A stretch of 64,000 nt of DNA. It comes from Ostreococcus lucimarinus CCE9901 (Eukaryota > Chlorophyta > Mamiellophyceae > Mamiellales > Bathycoccaceae). Below are positions 31,458-41,192 of the stretch, one piece after another (the stretch's first letter is position 1; each line of letters opens with the position of its first letter). The position numbers and the translations under genes are program-made. Location of the stretch: positions 434,001 through 498,000 of the forward strand of contig NC_009367.1 of NCBI RefSeq assembly GCF_000092065.1. Direction: 5' to 3'. The notes below the pieces were generated by a model that worked only from the letters and a program-made list of their open reading frames with translations, was not told the origin of the DNA and made no database searches.

Positions 31458-32585
31458 ATGACCGCGTCGACGCCCGCGAGCGCGTCGTCGTCGAGCGTCG
31501 CGGACGACGTCGAGCGGCTGCGACGAATCGCGCGCGACGCCGCGGAGAAGACGCACGACGTCTCGCGACGGTTACGAATCGCCGAGTCGGCGCTCGACGA
31601 CCTGCGCGGCGCGCGCGCGAACGCGCGCGTCGCGACGGAGACGGCGATCGAGATCAACGTCGCGAGAGGCTCGAACGACGCGTCCGAAGCGATGAAGAGC
31701 GACGCGCGGCGGACGATGCGGGCGACGCGCGAGACGCGGGCGACGTTCGGCGACGCGGGCGCGGAGGGCGAGGCGACGGTGAGGTTCGCGAGCGCGCGGG
31801 CGGATTATCTGGCGAACGAGGACGAGTACGAGGCGCGAGTGGTGACGCTGGAGAAGGTGACGTTCGCGCGGACGGTGCGGGAGACGGCGAACGGGGTGAG
31901 GGTGCGGGCGCGGGCGACGCCGTTCGGCGCGGAGGGCGTGGACGCGTGCCCGGGAGGGGTCGGCGGCGCGAGACGGTCGCACAGACTCACGGGATTCGGC
32001 GCGCTCGGGTCGAACTTGATCGAAAGATGCGAACAGGACAGCATGGGGGCGGTGTCGGTGGAGTACAAGGATAGGTTCGCGGCGCACTTGGGGGTGTTCA
32101 CCGGGAACCGACAACCCGAGGACAACATGGGCAAGGTGCTCGCGCAGGCGAGCGCGAAGAGCTCGACGTCCACGCGCCACGTGAACTTCGCGGTGAACGC
32201 GTCGAGGTGTCAGAGCGGCGAAGCCATCCTGGGCGTCGCGCTGACGGTGGCGAAGACGCTGCCGAAGACGACGAGAGCCGTCGTCGGTAACGCCTGGGGG
32301 CAAGTCGCCGTCAGGCAACCGAACGCGCGCGAGGATTTAACCGAGTGGGGGATCGCCGCGAGCGTGCCTCCGACCAAAGGCGCGGGACTGGTGAAGAACG
32401 CGGGATGGGGGATCGTCGCCGGCAAGCCCGCCAATCGCGGCGGCGTGCAAGCCGAGGCGTTCTTGCGCATCGGTTCCGACGGCGAAGAACCCGGCTCGAC
32501 GTTGATTCCGGGCGTCGTAATCTCCACGGATGATCGCGGACATCGCCAGACGACGCTGGCGTGTCGCGCGCACTTGCTGTGGTGA
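31458..32585 (+). CDS. Conserved-looking protein of unknown function, possible beta-barrel
   Basis: A 375-residue protein started at the ATG at 31458. The frame is open further upstream, but that part is antisense to the lumen-protein gene. The first 110 residues are a charged helix rich in Ala/Arg/Asp (VERLRRIARDAAEKTHDVSR). From about residue 120 the sequence changes to alternating hydrophobic/polar short strands separated by Gly/Asn turns, for example GAVSVEYKDRFAAHLGVFTG, RHVNFAVNA and VVGNAWGQVAVRQP, and ends in TTLACRAHLLW with a terminal aromatic. This alternation fits a beta-barrel such as an organelle outer-membrane pore. It is inference only. A soluble beta-sandwich is possible. No catalytic motif is visible and I do not recognise the family. 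Confidence 0.55.
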   Translation: MTASTPASASSSSVADDVERLRRIARDAAEKTHDVSRRLRIAESALDDLRGARANARVATETAIEINVARGSNDASEAMKSDARRTMRATRETRATFGDAGAEGEATVRFASARADYLANEDEYEARVVTLEKVTFARTVRETANGVRVRARATPFGAEGVDACPGGVGGARRSHRLTGFGALGSNLIERCEQDSMGAVSVEYKDRFAAHLGVFTGNRQPEDNMGKVLAQASAKSSTSTRHVNFAVNASRCQSGEAILGVALTVAKTLPKTTRAVVGNAWGQVAVRQPNAREDLTEWGIAASVPPTKGAGLVKNAGWGIVAGKPANRGGVQAEAFLRIGSDGEEPGSTLIPGVVISTDDRGHRQTTLACRAHLLW

Positions 32586-32677
32586 GTCGTCGTCGTTTAA
32601 TAAGGTTGTCGTTTTAATAATCCAATTTTGTTTCGTTTCTTTAATACAGTTTCGTTTCGTCGTTTCGTTTCTCGTCG

Positions 32678-33523
32678 TCATTCGCTCGCGATGACTTTTT
32701 CCTTCAACCAATGCGGCTTTCTATCCGGCGCATTCTCATCGCTCTCGCGCAGCGCCTCGGCCTCGGCCTCGCGCTTGGCGTACGCTTCGGCTTTGACCGC
32801 CGCTTCGGCTTCGTAACGCGCGCGCGCGGCTTCGTCTTTTTGCCCGGTGAGCACCAAGTAGTGCGCGACGGAATCGTAGCCCATCGCCAAACTGCGGCGA
32901 TACATGGTGCCGGTCGGCGGGTATCCCTTCTTCGTTCTACAAAACGAGCAATTGCATATGTCCAAGCAACTCGGACACCGCCACGCGTCGCCGCGAGCGA
33001 TGACCTCCCGAATATTAAGTCCCTGCCGCATGTAGAGGCAGTCGCCGCAATACACCCCGCGCATCATCTCGCACCCCGCGCACGACGTCCGCAGCCCTTT
33101 CGTCTTCTGTCGGCACTGATGACAGCACTGTCCATTCACCGGGTCGTATATTCTGCGCCCTTTATCGTCGTAACCGTCCTCGAACAGCGTCCACGGCTCG
33201 GCCGCGCTTCCCAGAGCCTCCGCGTGCCGCGCTTCGTACACCTCCTCGTTGTACCGCACCTCGAACAAATCCCGCGACGCGTCGTTCGGATCGAACGCTT
33301 CCGGTTCTTCGTTGCGCACGCGCCGCGACGCGCGCACGGGCGCGGCGCTGCCCTTATTCTCCTCGTTCGACGTCCGCTCGAAGGCGTTCGAAAAGTTTGT
33401 TTTTTTGCGCTTCTTTTGCGCGTCGCGCGCGAGCGATTTCGCGTGCTCCAGCACGCCGAGCTGCGCCATGCGTCGTTTGTTCGCCTCGATGCGCTCGAGG
33501 CGCTCTAACTCGTACGCGCTCAT
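32678..33523 (-). CDS. CDCA7-type zinc-finger protein (zf-4CXXC_R1)
   Basis: A 281-residue protein. The N-terminal motif SAYELERLERIEANKRRMAQ is the standard opening of plant and algal CDCA7-like proteins. The centre, about 130-215, is the cysteine-rich zf-4CXXC_R1 domain: GQCCHQCRQKTKG, SCAGC, YCGDCLYMRQG, WRCPSCLDICNCSFCRTKKG, then PPTG. The Arg in CHQCRQK and the Arg in LYMRQG correspond in position to residues mutated in human ICF syndrome as far as I can align by eye. CDCA7 recruits and activates the remodeller HELLS/DDM1 on nucleosomal, hemimethylated DNA. The C-terminus is an Ala/Glu-rich helix. It is convergent with the unknown gene at 31458-32585. Confidence 0.85.
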   Translation of the reverse strand: MSAYELERLERIEANKRRMAQLGVLEHAKSLARDAQKKRKKTNFSNAFERTSNEENKGSAAPVRASRRVRNEEPEAFDPNDASRDLFEVRYNEEVYEARHAEALGSAAEPWTLFEDGYDDKGRRIYDPVNGQCCHQCRQKTKGLRTSCAGCEMMRGVYCGDCLYMRQGLNIREVIARGDAWRCPSCLDICNCSFCRTKKGYPPTGTMYRRSLAMGYDSVAHYLVLTGQKDEAARARYEAEAAVKAEAYAKREAEAEALRESDENAPDRKPHWLKEKVIASE

Positions 33524-33782
33524 GGCGACGGACGAACGACGCGACGTGCGGCTTTGGAATCGCGAGCTGTCTTTGGAATTTTAAATTCCAAAGCGACGCT
33601 CGGACGCGACGTTCAGACGCGCCGCGGCGATCGAACGACGGCGCGCGGGTTCGCGAACGCAAAACACAGCGTGATGATGATACAACAATATCGCGCTCGA
33701 CGACGGCGCGTCGTCGTCGCGTCGACGCCGCGTCTCGCGCCGCGTCGTTCGTCGTCGCCGAAAATTCGTCGCCGAACGCGCG

Positions 33783-34256
33783 TCACGCCGAAAATCCATC
33801 CCGCGAATCGTCGCCGTCGTCGTCTCGCGCCTCGATCGCCCCCTGCACGTCCACCGCCATCGCGTACACCGCGATCGACGCCGCGCCGTGCGTCGCGTAC
33901 GCCAATCCGATCGCGACGCCGCGACGCGAGACGCCGCGCCGAGCCACCGCGAGCGTCGCGCACGCCGCGCTCGCGCACGCGTCGATCACCGCGCTCGCGC
34001 CGCCCGCGACGCGCAGCGTCGCGAGCGCGCCCTGGACGCCGCGCCGCCCGCGCGCGCTCGGGACGAAGAACGTCGTCGCCGCGAGCGCGCCGAGGACGCC
34101 GGGCACGAGCGCGACGTACAGCGCGCGCGGCGCCGCGACGACGAGCGCGATCGACGCCGCGCCCCACGCGCCGACGAGCGGCGCGCTCGCGCTCCAGCGC
34201 GCGATGGCGCGACGCGCGAGCGCGTCGGCGCCCGCGCGCGCCGGCGCCGGCGCCAT
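33783..34256 (-). CDS. Small four-helix membrane protein, unknown family
   Basis: A 157-residue protein with a short Ala/Arg leader and four hydrophobic helices: about 27-42 (AWGAASIALVVAAP), 45-65 (YVALVPGVLGALAATTFFV), 88-105 (VIDACASAACATLAVA) and 113-135 (AIGLAYATHGAASIAVYAMAV). It ends in an acidic tail (EARDDDGDDSRD). The layout resembles MARVEL- or CASP-like four-pass proteins but I cannot assign it. An in-frame Met at 34286 would overlap the start codon of the divergent gene. In this GC-rich genome antisense frames can look hydrophobic. The opposing plus-strand frames here are nearly pure Arg low complexity, which favours the minus strand as coding. Confidence 0.45.
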   Translation of the reverse strand: MAPAPARAGADALARRAIARWSASAPLVGAWGAASIALVVAAPRALYVALVPGVLGALAATTFFVPSARGRRGVQGALATLRVAGGASAVIDACASAACATLAVARRGVSRRGVAIGLAYATHGAASIAVYAMAVDVQGAIEARDDDGDDSRDGFSA

Positions 34257-34284
34257 CGCGCGCGCGAATGCCGACGACACAACC

Positions 34285-35256
34285 ATGCGCGACGACGACG
34301 CGGAAACCGGCGCGCGCGCGCGCGACGCGCTCGCGAGGCACGGCGAGGCGTTCATGGCGATGTTCGACGCCGACGACGACGGCGCGCGACGGCGACGCGG
34401 GCCGCGCGGCGCGAAAGCGCGCGATGGGTCGGCGCCGGCGGCGGCGAAGAAACGCGCGCGCGACGACGACGACGCGACGACGACGCGACGCGCGCGCTCG
34501 ACGGACGCGGTCGCGAAGACATCGCGCGCCGCGAACGGGTCGACGTCGGACGACGGGAAGACGATGGTGTTCGACGGACGACGGACGGTTTCGGCGGCGG
34601 CGGCGAAGGCGAAGGCGCGGGACGCGAGCGCGGCGAGCGCGAGTCCGAGCGGACGGCTGATCGATACGAAAAAGGCGCGAAAGGCGTTCATGAGCGCCGA
34701 GGCGGGGAAGGTGCTGAACGATGACGTGGTGAGAGCGGCGCGCGAGCGCGACAAGGACGCGGAGGATGGCGGCGAGGCGAGGTTCGGGAAATTTAGCGCG
34801 CTGCGGGAGGAGGTGCAAGCGTTCGGCGCGCGCGGATTGGCGAAGTGGGATAGGCAGGCGCTGGAAACGAAACGATTGGTCGAGCTCGGGATGAAGCCGA
34901 AGAAAGGACCGAGGATTCCGCCGACCATCGGCGTCGGGTTGGCCAAGGCGAACGAAAAGCGCGCGGAGACGGCGAGGCAGGAGGCGTTCGCGGCTGGGTA
35001 TAAGCTCGAAAAGAAGGCGGCGAAGAAGTCGAGCGATGCTGCGCGCGATCGCGGATTAGCGTGGGGGTCGTCGACGTTTAGTACCAGTAACGGGGTGATG
35101 AAGGTGAACAAGAGAGACATGGTGAATCACGACAAGTTGGTGGACACGAAGGCGATGCTGCGCGGCGAGGGCAGGCGGCCGCAGATGAAGTCGTCCGGGA
35201 AGAAGACAAAGAAAAAAGGCAAGGCAGTCAAGGCGGGGAGAAAGTCCAAGCGATGA
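34285..35256 (+). CDS. C1orf131-like SSU-processome protein (DUF4602)
   Basis: A 323-residue basic, mostly disordered-looking protein. The C-terminal half has the DUF4602 order: FGKFSALREEVQAFGARGL, then KRLVELGMKPKKGPRIPPT, a Lys-rich helix and finally WGSSTFSTSNGVMKVNKRDM, with a Lys-rich tail (KKTKKKGKAVKAGRKSKR). C1orf131 is a structural component of the small-subunit processome in the nucleolus. The N-terminal 150 residues are Ala/Asp/Arg low complexity with an RARDDDDATTTRR stretch. The ATG at 34285 is chosen because upstream sequence in this frame is antisense to the membrane-protein gene. The stop is 61 bp from the convergent importin gene. Confidence 0.65.
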   Translation: MRDDDAETGARARDALARHGEAFMAMFDADDDGARRRRGPRGAKARDGSAPAAAKKRARDDDDATTTRRARSTDAVAKTSRAANGSTSDDGKTMVFDGRRTVSAAAAKAKARDASAASASPSGRLIDTKKARKAFMSAEAGKVLNDDVVRAARERDKDAEDGGEARFGKFSALREEVQAFGARGLAKWDRQALETKRLVELGMKPKKGPRIPPTIGVGLAKANEKRAETARQEAFAAGYKLEKKAAKKSSDAARDRGLAWGSSTFSTSNGVMKVNKRDMVNHDKLVDTKAMLRGEGRRPQMKSSGKKTKKKGKAVKAGRKSKR

Positions 35257-35317
35257 GCCGATGAGCTTAACTAGGAACTAATAGCGTTGTATTATCAAAC
35301 ACCTGTGTACGTTTCGA

Positions 35318-38300
35318 CTACGCCCCGGCTCGACGAATCGCGTCTTGACTCTGCGCGGGCAGACTGGAGAGCGTAGCTCGCACGCGCTGATCTTCGGCGC
35401 GCGAGAGCGCGATTCCTAATATTCGCGACGTGTCTATCGGTGCGAGCGCACCATCGGTGACCACTTCGGCTAAAATACCGACGATGCGAGTCATCGCGGC
35501 GTCGGCGAGCGAGGTTGGATTTTCCGTAATCGTCGACGCGAGCCAATGGTAGACGTCCGGGCCTTCTTCTAAATCGTTTCGCAAGGGTAGCGCGTTGAGA
35601 ACGACATCAAGCAGTGCGGATGCGTTTTCGCGAGCATGACCGCCGTCGATGACTTGTAGCAAACGCGCGATGGCGCCCACGGCGTTATCGCGAACGCCGC
35701 CGTCGGATTCTCGGTCCGCTCGCGTCATCGGCGCGAGTGCCTCCGCGATGGCGCCGTGGAAATCTATCGCGCTCGCACCACCTATTTGCGCCAGTATACC
35801 GATGCAATAAATACTGTTGCGCCTCAAACCGACGTCCAGAGACGCGACGTCACGCAAACACCTCGGGAGCGCAACGACGGCGCATCCCGCAGCGGGCGCA
35901 CCGACGGCGCGCACCACCTCGACGAGCGTCGCGTAGCACAGTGAACGCTCGGTTTCGGTATGATTTTCTTCCGTGCGCTTCATCAAAGCGTTGAAGTGCG
36001 GCACAAAGTGCGTCGCGAACGTCTCTCCCATGTACATCGCGAGCGCAGGTAAGAGCTCGGCGACGGCTTCGATGACAACCAAGCCCGCTTCGACGTCTTC
36101 GTCTTCGTCTTCATCGCCTTCTTCGTCGCCTTCTTCGCTGTCATACCCATCTTCGACTTGACAGAACGTGTTGCCCTCTAGAATTTCCAAACTTGCCGCG
36201 GTGAGATCGATGACGTGCTGCGAGACGTCTACCCCGCGATGTTCTTTGAGAATGTTTACGAGAAGCGCCGCGGCTTCCACGGACGCGGCCACCGCATCCC
36301 GATCTTCGTCTTCTAAAACACAACGAATCGTGGCCGAGAGTGAGTCGTTCACCAGTTCTTTCGCGCCTTCGGGGTTGATGCTGAGTGCCGCGATCGTAGT
36401 TTGCGCGAGCGCAAGGTGCGCCTGCACGCGCACCATCTCGTGCATATAATCCGTCATGCCTCCGAGTAGCTCGGACGCCTTGGCGATGTACGGCGCGAAT
36501 GCGCGAGGACAATGCGAAGCATAACAATTCAGCGCTTTGCACGCCGACGCTTTCTCGTCCATGACGCCGGAGCGAATGGAGTAACCCGCCGGCTTCCTCG
36601 TCATACCATCGGCACCGTCGCCGTCGCCGTCGTCGTCCGAATCCAACTCTTCGCGATCGGCTTCGTCCTCGCTGTCAAACATGATACCATCGTCCAGTTC
36701 GAGCGACGCGAACGCTTTCTGCGCGCACACGGCGAGGTAGCGATCGAAATCTTCCTTGAGCGCCTCCGCCACTTCGCCAAACAAGCCGTGGGCGTATTCC
36801 CGGAGCTCGGCAAAATCGAGCTCGAACCCAGAGAGCCCGGCTTGCATGGCGTTTTCCACGTGCGGTCCCATGGCCTCCTTGCCACCTTCGGCCGAAATCA
36901 ACATCCCCAGCACTTCTAACGCGCGCGCGCGAACGTTCAATTCTTCATCCGCCGTCAGAGACAAGCAACGATCGAGTCTAGGCAAGAGTTCGCCCAAGTA
37001 CGGATGCACCTTGTCCCCGCTCGACGCCGTCGCGGACGCGAGCGCCGAAAGTAACATCTCGCGCACGTGGCGCTTGGCACCGCTATCGAGAGCTAATAAG
37101 ACTATGTCGAGCAAAGGTTTGACGTACACGCCGACTTCGTCTTGAACGTCTTCCAACCACGCATCCATTGCATACATCATGCGCTCTTGCACGCTCTTCA
37201 CTTGCTCAACCGGAAGCGCGGTGAATAAGCTCGGCAGCACTTGCTTGTGCATGTCCGGGTCTTCCAACGTCAACCCAAGGTGCTCGGCAAACTGTCCGAG
37301 CGTAAACGCCGCCGCGCCTCGCACGGGTCCATTTAGATCGCTCAAGCGTCCGACCACACTCGGCACGATGGTGCTCGCGTGCGCGCGCACGCCCTCGGCG
37401 CACCCTTCGGTGACGACGCCGAGCACGGCGACTGCGGCGTGACGCAAGCGGTCGTTCGATGCATTGTTGATATTCGCCGCGGCGAATGACAGAACCGTCG
37501 GAAGGACATACTTTGCCGGCACTTTAAGCGCTAAAATATCAATGAGCTGACTCGCTACGGTTTGTATGTGCACCTCGTCTTCGTCTTCGAGATCGTCCTC
37601 GCCCGCGAGCTCGGCTTCCTTGGGCTCACCACACAGCGGGCACAACACGGCCAGCATCGGCTCGACAAGCTTAGACTTTGTCAGTGCCTTTGGTTTGTGA
37701 CGCGCCATGTACGCCAGCACGTCTAACGCGCGTCGTCGCGCGCTCGTCCCGAGCTCGCGTTCCGCCGTGGCGACTTGAATGCAAAAGCCGACGACGGCGG
37801 GCACGTGTCCACTCAAAGCGCTCGTGCGACTCTCCGTGAGCGCATCTAGGACCTCAAACACGATCGATGCCGACTCTTCGTCTTCGTTCGACACCGCCGT
37901 CTTCGCCGCCTCGAGCACGTGCGGCACCAACGACTTTATCACCGCCACCTCCTCGGGCTCGCCCGACGCGTTCGCCACCAACGCCCCGACGGCGCGAAGC
38001 GCGCTCACCCGCACCTCATCGTGCGCGTCCACGAGTCCGTTCGCAAACAATCCCGCCAACGTCTTAAAGTGATGACTCAGCGAGCTCACGATCGTCTCCG
38101 TCAGGCTCTCGAACAACTTAAACGCCAACGCTCGATGCGCCGTCTCGGGCGAGCTCGCGCACTGTCCCAAAAATTCCAACAACTCGTTCCACTCCCCCTG
38201 CGGCACCGTCCAACGCGCGATTTTCGCGATAACGTCCAGCACCGCATTCCTCAGCGCCTTGCTCTCCGCCGTCATCGCTCGATCCAGAAGCGCTCGCTTC

Positions 38301-38602
38301 GCCTCGTCCCTCTCGCCGCGCGTCAACCTCGACGCGAACGCCCTCGGCGTGCACCTTCGCTTCACCGTCACGCACGCCAGCGTTCGCACCGCCTCCGCGT
38401 CGCTCGCCGACATCGTCGGCACCGTCTCCGTCCAGCCTCCGCACGCGATCGCGAGCAGCGACTTGAGCGCGCCGTCCGCGCGCTTCACCGCCGACAGCAG
38501 CGCCGCCTCGCCGCGCTCGCGCCGCCGCGCGTCCGCGCTCAGCGCGTCGCCGAGCAGCGCGAGCACGCCCGGGACGGAGCAGTCGATCGCGTCCGTCGCC
38601 AT
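35318..38602 (-). CDS. Importin-4 type nuclear import receptor (importin-beta family)
   Basis: A 1094-residue HEAT-repeat karyopherin. The N-terminal importin-beta module lies in the first 150 residues (e.g. RTLACVTVKRRCTPRAFASR). HEAT repeats run throughout, such as VRGAAAFTLGQFAEHLGL and LREYAHGLFGEVAEALKEDF. The acidic loop FDSEDEADREELDSDDDGDG and the following SIRSGVMDEKASACKALNCY match plant importin-4. Near the C-terminus GGVRDNAVGAIARLLQV and LNALPLRNDLEEGPDVYHWL are conserved in importin-4/5. Relatives carry histones and ribosomal proteins through the nuclear pore under Ran control. Importin-5 is the nearest alternative. A second acidic loop (EEGDEEGDEDEDEDVEAG) is present. It is divergent from the ArfGAP gene, 164 bp between starts. 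Confidence 0.85.
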   Translation of the reverse strand: MATDAIDCSVPGVLALLGDALSADARRRERGEAALLSAVKRADGALKSLLAIACGGWTETVPTMSASDAEAVRTLACVTVKRRCTPRAFASRLTRGERDEAKRALLDRAMTAESKALRNAVLDVIAKIARWTVPQGEWNELLEFLGQCASSPETAHRALAFKLFESLTETIVSSLSHHFKTLAGLFANGLVDAHDEVRVSALRAVGALVANASGEPEEVAVIKSLVPHVLEAAKTAVSNEDEESASIVFEVLDALTESRTSALSGHVPAVVGFCIQVATAERELGTSARRRALDVLAYMARHKPKALTKSKLVEPMLAVLCPLCGEPKEAELAGEDDLEDEDEVHIQTVASQLIDILALKVPAKYVLPTVLSFAAANINNASNDRLRHAAVAVLGVVTEGCAEGVRAHASTIVPSVVGRLSDLNGPVRGAAAFTLGQFAEHLGLTLEDPDMHKQVLPSLFTALPVEQVKSVQERMMYAMDAWLEDVQDEVGVYVKPLLDIVLLALDSGAKRHVREMLLSALASATASSGDKVHPYLGELLPRLDRCLSLTADEELNVRARALEVLGMLISAEGGKEAMGPHVENAMQAGLSGFELDFAELREYAHGLFGEVAEALKEDFDRYLAVCAQKAFASLELDDGIMFDSEDEADREELDSDDDGDGDGADGMTRKPAGYSIRSGVMDEKASACKALNCYASHCPRAFAPYIAKASELLGGMTDYMHEMVRVQAHLALAQTTIAALSINPEGAKELVNDSLSATIRCVLEDEDRDAVAASVEAAALLVNILKEHRGVDVSQHVIDLTAASLEILEGNTFCQVEDGYDSEEGDEEGDEDEDEDVEAGLVVIEAVAELLPALAMYMGETFATHFVPHFNALMKRTEENHTETERSLCYATLVEVVRAVGAPAAGCAVVALPRCLRDVASLDVGLRRNSIYCIGILAQIGGASAIDFHGAIAEALAPMTRADRESDGGVRDNAVGAIARLLQVIDGGHARENASALLDVVLNALPLRNDLEEGPDVYHWLASTITENPTSLADAAMTRIVGILAEVVTDGALAPIDTSRILGIALSRAEDQRVRATLSSLPAQSQDAIRRAGA

Positions 38603-38766
38603 GGCGCGCGGCGCTCGATCGCCGGCGCGTCGCGCGACCGCGCGGCGTCGTCGAGTGCGGTCGGCGCTTCATCGCGGCCGCCGCACACGACGACGCGAGA
38701 CGCGCGCGCGGCGCGACCGCGCCGACGACGACGCGACGACGCGACGACGCGCGGTGACCGTCGCGC

Positions 38767-40995
38767 ATGTTCGCGCGCTCGACGTCGACGGCGCACAGGC
38801 GCGGCGCGGGCATCATCCCGCCTCGCGTGCACGCGTTGGACACGAACGACGAAATCGCCGCGCGCGTCGACGCGTGCGCGCGCGCGGTGCCGTCGAGCGA
38901 CGCGAACGATGCGCTCGCGCTGTTCGGTCGCGCGCTCGAGCACTCGCCGGCGCTGAAACAGCGCGTGTTGAAGCTCGAACGAGAATTCACGAACGAAGGA
39001 CGCCGGACGTACGACGCGCTCGCGGACGCGCTGGAGTCGGTGTCCGACGCCGACGTCGGGTGCGCGCACAAGACGCGCGCGTTGGCGACGTGCGTGACGA
39101 CCGGGAGCGGCGAGGGCGCGGACGCGATGCGGGAGGCGATGGAGGCGCTGTCGAGCGAACGCGAGCGGTTGGCGAATTTCACGAGAAACGCGCTGGCGAG
39201 CGAAAACGTGCGAAGAGCGACGGAAAAGGACGTCGGGGAGCTGCGCGAACGTCGTAAAGCGGTGGATGCGGCGAAGAAGGAGTACGATGGGGTGCGACAG
39301 CGATATATGAAGACGACGGGAGGGGAGGAAGAGTTGCGCGCGGCGAAACTGTCGTTTGAGCGCGCGCGACGGGATTTGCTCGTAGCGCTGCAACGAGTGA
39401 ATGTGGCGAAGCACACGCGCACGAAACGGTGCGCCGTAGACTTAATCGACGCGCAGTTGGATTACTTTCGTCGGGGGGTGGAAATATTGACTCGCCTCTC
39501 GCCCACGCTGGATATTTTGAGAAAGGACGTCGCGGCGGCGGAGGCCGAGGGCGCGGACTTAGAGGCGGCGTTGAACGAGGAAATGGAAAAGCTGATGGCG
39601 CGGTGCGATGACGAAGCGCAATCGACATCGGACGCACTGTCGATGGTAAGTGACCGCGCGAGAGAGATGAGCGCGCAGATGGCGTCGTCCGCCGCGGGAT
39701 ACGGGTCCTCTCAAAACGAAGCGTTGATGCAAGGATATTTATTGAAGCGATCGAGCGGGAAAATTCAAGATTGGAAGCGGCGATTCTTCGTTTTGGATGC
39801 GCGCGGATCGCTGACGTACACGAAATCGCTTTCGTCCAATCCGAGGAAAGCGCTCGGCGGGAAGTTGTTATCGCTCGGGTCGATGCGAAATAAGTCGTCA
39901 AACGCGCCTTCGACGCAGACGACTGGCGGAGGAGAGGTACGCGAGACGGTATCTTTGCTCACGGCGACGATTAAACCCGACTTGGACGACGACTCGAACG
40001 CGCGTTTCGCGTTTCGCATCGTTTCTCCCGAAAAGACGTATTATTTACGCTGCGAAAGCAACGCGGAGCGAAGCAAATGGATGGAAGCTATCACGACCGC
40101 GATCGCGAGTTTATTAAATTCGAGCGTGAACGAAACAATCCTGGCAGAGCACGAAGCGAGCGTGAACAAATACGGGAGCAAGCATTCGCGGACGATGTCG
40201 TCGATCTCGAGCGTCTCCGCGTACGACGGTCCGCCACCCTTGACGGTGCTCGGCGCCGTGCCCGGCAACGGATTCTGCGCCGATTGCGACATGCCAGAGC
40301 CGGATTGGGCGAGTCTTAACCTCGGTATCATGCTTTGCTTGCAATGCAGCGGCGTTCATAGGCAGTTGGGCGTGCAGGTGAGCAAAGTTCGGAGCGCAAC
40401 GCTCGACGTGCGCGCGTGGGAGCCAAGCGTGTTGGAATTTTTCTCGCGCTGGGGCAACGCCCAATCGAACGCGCGTTGGGAGTACGAAAAAGCCGAAGTC
40501 GAGGCGAAAAAACCCAACAAGAATTCGTCGCTCGAATCTCGAAAGGCTTTCATACTCTCAAAGTACGTCGCCAAGGCGTTTTGCCGTCGCGAGGCGCAAC
40601 CGACCGAGTCGCAGCTCTTGACGGCGATCAACTCCAACTCGCTACCAGCCGTCATGGATTTACTCCTCAAAGGCCCGCACATCAAGATGCACTGGGTCAT
40701 GCTCACCGCCGCTTGCGACTGCGGTGATGCTTCCATCGCCATCCTCGAAGCTCTGCTGCACCACAACGTCGACGTGAACGCTCGAGAGAATCCGTACACC
40801 GAGGACACCGCGCTCCACTACGCCGCACGAAGAGGCCGAGACGCCTTCGCCAAGGTTCTACTCCGTCGCGGTGCCGACCCGCGCGTCCTCAACGGGCGCG
40901 GTCAGACCGCTTTCGACGTCGCCGTGGACGTTCACGGCGCGATTCGCGACGAGGATTTACTCATCATGCTCAGCGCCGCGCAAGACGACGACTAG
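38767..40995 (+). CDS. ArfGAP with BAR, PH and ankyrin domains (ACAP/AGD type)
   Basis: A 742-residue membrane-traffic regulator. The BAR-like helical region is about 25-300. The PH domain starts at ALMQGYLLKRSSGKIQDWKR (about 318) and ends with YYLRCESNAERSKWMEAI. The ArfGAP zinc finger is CADC, sixteen residues, CLQC, followed by SGVHRQLG, whose Arg is the catalytic finger. It is intact. The C-terminus has ankyrin repeats (DTALHYAARRGRDAFAKVLL, then RGADPRVLNGRGQTAFDVAV). Such proteins stimulate GTP hydrolysis on ARF GTPases while sensing curved, phosphoinositide-bearing membrane. The order matches Arabidopsis AGD1-4 and animal ACAPs. The start is well placed and no intron signal is seen. 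Confidence 0.9.
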   Translation: MFARSTSTAHRRGAGIIPPRVHALDTNDEIAARVDACARAVPSSDANDALALFGRALEHSPALKQRVLKLEREFTNEGRRTYDALADALESVSDADVGCAHKTRALATCVTTGSGEGADAMREAMEALSSERERLANFTRNALASENVRRATEKDVGELRERRKAVDAAKKEYDGVRQRYMKTTGGEEELRAAKLSFERARRDLLVALQRVNVAKHTRTKRCAVDLIDAQLDYFRRGVEILTRLSPTLDILRKDVAAAEAEGADLEAALNEEMEKLMARCDDEAQSTSDALSMVSDRAREMSAQMASSAAGYGSSQNEALMQGYLLKRSSGKIQDWKRRFFVLDARGSLTYTKSLSSNPRKALGGKLLSLGSMRNKSSNAPSTQTTGGGEVRETVSLLTATIKPDLDDDSNARFAFRIVSPEKTYYLRCESNAERSKWMEAITTAIASLLNSSVNETILAEHEASVNKYGSKHSRTMSSISSVSAYDGPPPLTVLGAVPGNGFCADCDMPEPDWASLNLGIMLCLQCSGVHRQLGVQVSKVRSATLDVRAWEPSVLEFFSRWGNAQSNARWEYEKAEVEAKKPNKNSSLESRKAFILSKYVAKAFCRREAQPTESQLLTAINSNSLPAVMDLLLKGPHIKMHWVMLTAACDCGDASIAILEALLHHNVDVNARENPYTEDTALHYAARRGRDAFAKVLLRRGADPRVLNGRGQTAFDVAVDVHGAIRDEDLLIMLSAAQDDD

Positions 40996-41192
40996 CCCTT
41001 GTAACGCTCGCGCCCGCGCACCACTAGGGCTGTGCTAGGTCATCGTCGAACCTCATTCGCGCGCGCGTCGCGAACGCCGTCGCGAACGCACGCGCACGCA
41101 CGAGCGCACGCAGGAAACGAACGGCATCGTCGACGACGTCGTGACGACCGCGACGGCGACGGCGCGCGACGAACGGCGCGTCGACGATCGCC

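Noticed and set aside
33397-34284. 5' extension of the C1orf131-like frame
   Set aside because: This part is Arg/Ala/Pro-rich without domain character, overlaps the start of CDCA7 and is antisense to the membrane-protein frame.
38118-39422. Long minus-strand open frame over the 5' parts of the importin-4 and ArfGAP genes
   Set aside because: It overlaps two clear genes, has Arg/Ser-rich composition, and is a typical GC-rich shadow frame.
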